Of a stretch of DNA of 10,660 bases, positions 7,497 through 10,660 are shown piece after piece (position 1 is the first letter of the stretch; each line of letters begins with the position of its first letter). The notes beneath the pieces were generated by a model. The model did no database searches. It saw only the letters and a list, made by a program, of their open reading frames with translations, and was not told the DNA's origin. A program made the translations under genes and the position numbers. The DNA is from Physocladia obscura. Lineage: Eukaryota > Chytridiomycota > Chytridiomycetes > Chytridiales > Chytriomycetaceae. The DNA is taken from assembly GCA_027596945.1 (NCBI GenBank), contig JADGJH010001330.1, positions 1 to 10,660 on the forward strand, in the 5' to 3' direction.

Positions 7497-8515
7497 ATGT
7501 ACACCAAAGCCCAGCAGCAGCTTATAATCGAACTCAAGGCTGTGGGATGTGAGTGGAGCTATATCAGCAAACAAGTGGGCAAATCCAGGGAGGCCATTCG
7601 CAAGTGGTTTCGCCGCTATAGTCAAATTTGCAATTTACCACCAAAACCAAAACTTCATAAAAAGGTCACAGATGGCTGCGTTGGGCTTCAGTTGAAGAAG
7701 GTGGTTGAGGAGAATCCCCTAATGTCAGTCAGAGACGTGAAAGTGGAGCTGGCCAATTGTCTCGGCTCCCATATCCACATTCCGTCGAAATCAACCATCA
7801 ACTGATTTGAATTAGAAAACAACCTGATTCTACGCAAAGGCTTGAAGAAGCCTCTGTTATCTAATGCAAATTGTATGAAAAGGCTGGAATTTGCAAAGGT
7901 TCATCTCAAAGATGTCAACCTTTTGGTGAGCGACACAATTTGGAGCGATGAAACTATGGTGTGGAAATGCCTGAAGGGAAAAGACCTCTACTTTTGTGTT
8001 CACTCTAGTGTCCCAAAAGAGAATCTGGTGATAAATCTTCAATTGCAGCACAGTGGTTTTTCAGTCATGTTCTGGGGGTGTTTCAGTGGTTTCAGTCTTG
8101 GACCTCTGGTTGCCCTCGAGGGCAACCAAAACATAAGAAACTACTAGAAGACTACCTAATACCTGAGATACACACCGCTAAATGCAAGTACGGGGTTGAT
8201 CTGGTGTTTATGCAAGACAATGCGCCTTGCCATAAGACAAATTTGGTCATTGAATTTCTTGCGAACCAGAGAGTTTCCGTCCTTGAATGGCCCCCCAGCA
8301 GTCCTGACCTAAACCCTATTGAGAATTTATGGCATGTAATTAAGCATCGGAGGCAAAAAAAATTTGGGATTCCTGGCACGAAAGATCAGCTAACTGATCA
8401 AATTTTTCAAATTTGGGATGAAATTGACATGGAACTATGTGAATCACTTCTAGACTCCATGGAGAATAGATTGAGAGAGTGTGTTCATTTGGGGGGGAAG
8501 ATAACGAAATATTAA
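7497..8515 (+). pseudogene. Tc1-type transposase, broken by a stop and a frameshift
   Basis: About 340 codons of a DDE transposase that binds the element ends and cuts and joins DNA in the nucleus. The start ATG 7497 lies just inside the left repeat. An N-terminal helix-turn-helix (residues about 5-45, ending REAIRKWFRRYSQ) is followed by the catalytic core: Asp in IWSDET (codon 7947), Asp in FMQDNAPCH (codon 8216), and Glu in SPDLNPIENLW (codon 8321), with 34 residues between the last two. The first defect is TGA at 7803-7805, where Tc1 relatives usually continue; CGA to TGA by CpG deamination would explain it. The second is a shift by one base between about 8128 and 8141, where LEGNQN in one frame passes to LLEDYLIPEI in another. 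The natural stop is TAA 8513-8515. Confidence 0.93.
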
Positions 8516-8525
8516 TAAAAATTTT

Positions 8526-8555
8526 GGGGTGGTACATTTTTTTTTGGGCAAACTG
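8526..8555 (-). repeat. Right terminal inverted repeat of the Tc1 element
   Basis: Read on the minus strand it begins CAGTTTGCCC, then nine A, then TGTACCACCCC. TA follows it at 8556-8557. Differences from the left repeat are mainly in homopolymer lengths, as expected of decayed copies. Confidence 0.92.
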
Positions 8556-8557
8556 TA

Positions 8558-9640
8558 GTTTGTGTTTATTTGTAAGTGATAAACCAAAGAAACTTGGAAT
8601 GACCCATGGTCAAAAACTAAGGAAATTCTACATAATTGTTGATTCTCACATGATGGTTGAGTTTGTTCAAAACTCCTTGACTTTATCTGATAATTATTTT
8701 GTAAATATTTGCATTTATTTATACTTTGTATATATTTGTTTATTTATATTCTGTATGTAATTTTATTTATTTATTGGTTGTCTGTTTGGTTCTTTTTGAT
8801 TATTCATGTTTTGGTTTTTCTTATTAATTTGTTTTGTTTCTCTTTGGGTTTTGGAGCTGAAATAATAAATTGAAGATGTTCTGAAAAATGGCATGTTATT
8901 TGCAGGATACAAACAGCTCTGCAAGGCCAGTGGTGTATCGAGCTCAATCAATGTTTCTGCATCACTGCAGGTCTTCCACCATGAGAGTGACACTTAGGGC
9001 TGTTGTACTAGACTCACAGCAGCCCAAAGGATAAGTGCCAATCCTTTCTTTACACCCCTTCCACCCCCTGCCTTCCATGACACTTGGGACAGATCTAGCA
9101 ATGCTGTGGAATGAGTTAGTGGATATCATTTTTAGTATGCAATCCTCTGGATGGCATATCCCCAGGACTAGAGGCAACAGTATTACCAGAAATGGAGTGC
9201 ACTCCCTGAGAATTGGACCAGTAAATACAAGCTTGCAAAGAAAAGTTTACTCCTCAGGTGACAGGAAGCAGGAAACAGTTGGGCAATGAGTGATGAGGTG
9301 ACCCTAGATGTTGGCATTGACAGAGTGCAGCTTGAGTGTAAAGAGAAGGGTTTTTGTTGCTGGTGGTGCCAGAACAAGAACTCTGTATCTTAATGGAAAA
9401 AAGAGAAGAACATTGTGTGTGTATTTATTAACCATACTTACCTATTTCTATTTATTCTATCCTATTTATCTCCAGAGCATGAAGAATGCTACCTGGCTAT
9501 TCTTGGGACCTAACTAGGGTTCAGAAATTTCCCAAGTTCATTTTGGACCTATTTCCATTGCTGTGCTGTGGTGAGTCTCAATAATCTGATGCAGATGTTG
9601 TAGAGCCAGTTTACTGGCTTTCTACTGCTTACCTGCTTTG
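8558..9640. other. Non-coding region with TTTAT-rich tract
   Basis: TTTAT/ATTTG-rich low-complexity sequence fills about 8690-8850. The following part (8900-9400) is less AT-rich, but its frames on both strands are short and show no recognisable domain. No splice-bounded exon could be supported. A quasi-palindrome with arms AGCCAGT/ACTGGCT lies at 9604-9619. Confidence 0.55.
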
Positions 9641-9641
9641 A

Positions 9642-9881
9642 GATGATGAATCAGCTTTGAGCTGTAGAGCCAGCTTTGAGCTGAAAGACCAGCTTTGGGC
9701 TGATGACAAAGTGTTGATTGAAGATCTTGCAGCTGCAATGAATAAAGACAGGAAAAACCTGACAAATTTGTCAATTGAACAAAATGAAAATGAAATTTCT
9801 TCAATTTCAAATGACAATAATGAAAAAGTTGTTTGTCTTGTAACCAACAACAAGACTTTGAATGAATTGAATCAAAAATGA
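9642..9881 (+). CDS. Possible 3' terminal exon, hypothetical protein
   Basis: The frame is open from 9642 (after TGA 9639-9641) to TGA 9879-9881. It has no ATG near its beginning, so if real it would be entered by splicing. From about 9700 it encodes a hydrophilic, Asn/Glu/Lys-rich tail containing DDKVLIEDLAAAMNKDRKNL. An AATAAA 16 bases after the stop mirrors the tight stop-to-signal spacing of the TIR-DM9 gene. No domain is recognised and no acceptor stands out, so it may be chance or the remnant of a gene. Confidence 0.3.
   Translation, partial: DDESALSCRASFELKDQLWADDKVLIEDLAAAMNKDRKNLTNLSIEQNENEISSISNDNNEKVVCLVTNNKTLNELNQK
9652..9708 (+). repeat. Three tandem copies of a 19-base unit
   Basis: Copies of CAGCTTTGAGCTG plus six variable bases lie at 9652-9670, 9671-9689 and 9690-9708. 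Each core CAGCTTTGAGCTG is partly self-complementary (CAGCT...AGCTG). A related TGTAGAGCCAG also occurs at 9599-9609 and 9663-9673. The unit is not a multiple of three, so it is unlikely to have grown as coding sequence. Confidence 0.8.
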
Positions 9882-9896
9882 AAGGTTTTTTATGTG

Positions 9897-9902
9897 AATA
9901 AA
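9897..9902 (+). terminator. Candidate polyadenylation signal
   Basis: AATAAA lies 16 bases after the TGA at 9879-9881. In AT-rich DNA this motif is common, so it only supports the possible exon before it together with its close spacing. Confidence 0.3.
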
Positions 9903-10660
9903 GATATTTATTATTGCATAATGATAACTTATGTAGAAACCTCCTGCCATTGTCCCATTCATCCAAAAGCACAATTCATGCATTTTAAAGCATACTTTTC
10001 AATGACCAATTGACACTACATGTATATATATGTGATTTGAATTATATTTTCTAATGAATAGAAGGAATGTATTGAAGTAAACTCAAATTCATCACCCAGT
10101 TGAAAAAAAAACTTTGATGCACTAGGAAGCCAGAATATGTTATTATACTGTCTGATTTTGTGGGCAAAAGTTTGCCAGTGTGTACCCATGTGTACCAGAG
10201 TTATGTGTTAGTAAGTAAAATAACTTATATTGTAAAATAGCAAATTATAAATGCAAAGTATATTTATAGTATTTATTGTGTGTGTCAACAAAAATCACAC
10301 CCCATCATTTGGGTTGGTTCCATTTGACCATTTTCAATGGGATGCAGAACTACTGCATTAGTGAATTCTGCTTTCATTGGTTATGTGACTTCCAGTGTGA
10401 GGAAATTGCTGAATCAACAGATTTATGAACTGTTGATGTAACAGTAATGTAGATCAGTTAGTGGTTGTTTGTTTAATTGTGTTATAACATTTTGCAGCCA
10501 TGTGAGCCAGAGATGAAATTTGTTCTTGAGTGTCAGCAATTCAAAGCATTTTCCTCTCTTTGGGTTGTAAGTTGACATATGTGAGTGTTGAAATCTGCAT
10601 TACTCTGTGGTGGAGTGCATGAGATAAAACCCAAAATATACCCTAACATCATTTTATTCC
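9903..10660. other. Non-coding flank
   Basis: No gene, RNA gene or known element is recognised. The stretch has a short TATATA tract near 10020-10031 and the small hairpin listed separately. Confidence 0.55.
10413..10437. repeat. Hairpin, 8-base arms
   Basis: ATCAACAG (10413-10420) and CTGTTGAT (10430-10437) are perfectly complementary with a 9-base loop. No function is assigned. Confidence 0.4.

Larger units (their letters stand above)
7452..8555 (+). mobile_element. Tc1/mariner-family transposon (DD34E), inactive copy
   Basis: A 1104-base element is bounded by inverted repeats that begin CAGTTTG at both ends, flanked by TA at 7450-7451 and 8556-8557, the target duplication of Tc1/mariner elements. 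A single plus-strand transposase fills it, starting 45 bases from the left end and stopping 40 bases from the right end. Size, TA target and the DD34E catalytic spacing place it in the Tc1 family. The ends are complete but the transposase is interrupted, so this copy cannot move alone; it could in principle be moved by a related active transposase. Confidence 0.95.

Noticed and set aside
9622..9972. 116-codon minus-strand frame over the tandem repeat
   Set aside because: Likely a shadow of the plus-strand frame and the 19-base repeat; Leu/Phe/Ser-rich without a recognisable domain.

Overview
The window looks like nuclear DNA of an invertebrate animal or a close holozoan relative. It has a split gene with short GT-AG introns (59-67 bases), AATAAA polyadenylation signals just after stop codons, a Tc1/mariner element with TA duplication, long AT-rich spacers and no bacterial operon structure. 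CpG is scarce in the spacers (none in 481-720) but dense at the 5' end of the main gene (22 in 3061-3300), which suggests a methylated genome with a CpG-rich promoter. The species cannot be named from the sequence alone.

Layout: 1-2690 is AT-rich non-coding DNA with hairpins and two diverged copies of one repeat in opposite orientation (467-582 and 2330-2442). A CpG-rich 5' region (about 2700-3330) leads into one multi-exon plus-strand gene (3019-5784, possibly starting in a small exon at 2896). It encodes an N-terminal TIR domain, a tectonin-type beta-propeller of about five blades, and two copies of a DM9-repeat pair (DUF3421). The two DM9 copies share intron positions, so they come from duplication of an exon block. 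The reading frame changes between the TIR and propeller parts (about 3650-3721), by either an unusual short intron or a one-base indel. From 5800 to 7449 no gene is recognised.

A 1104-base Tc1-type DD34E transposon fills 7452-8555. Its terminal inverted repeats and TA duplication are intact, and its transposase is broken by one in-frame TGA and one frameshift. The rest (8558-10660) is mostly non-coding. A 19-base tandem repeat and a short hydrophilic reading frame followed by AATAAA (9642-9902) may be the last exon of another gene.

The centrepiece is the TIR-propeller-DM9 gene. Tectonin propellers and DM9 proteins in other animals bind glycans or microbial surfaces, and TIR domains signal or cleave NAD+. 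The combination suggests a one-chain lectin sensor with a TIR effector, which is an inference from domain families.
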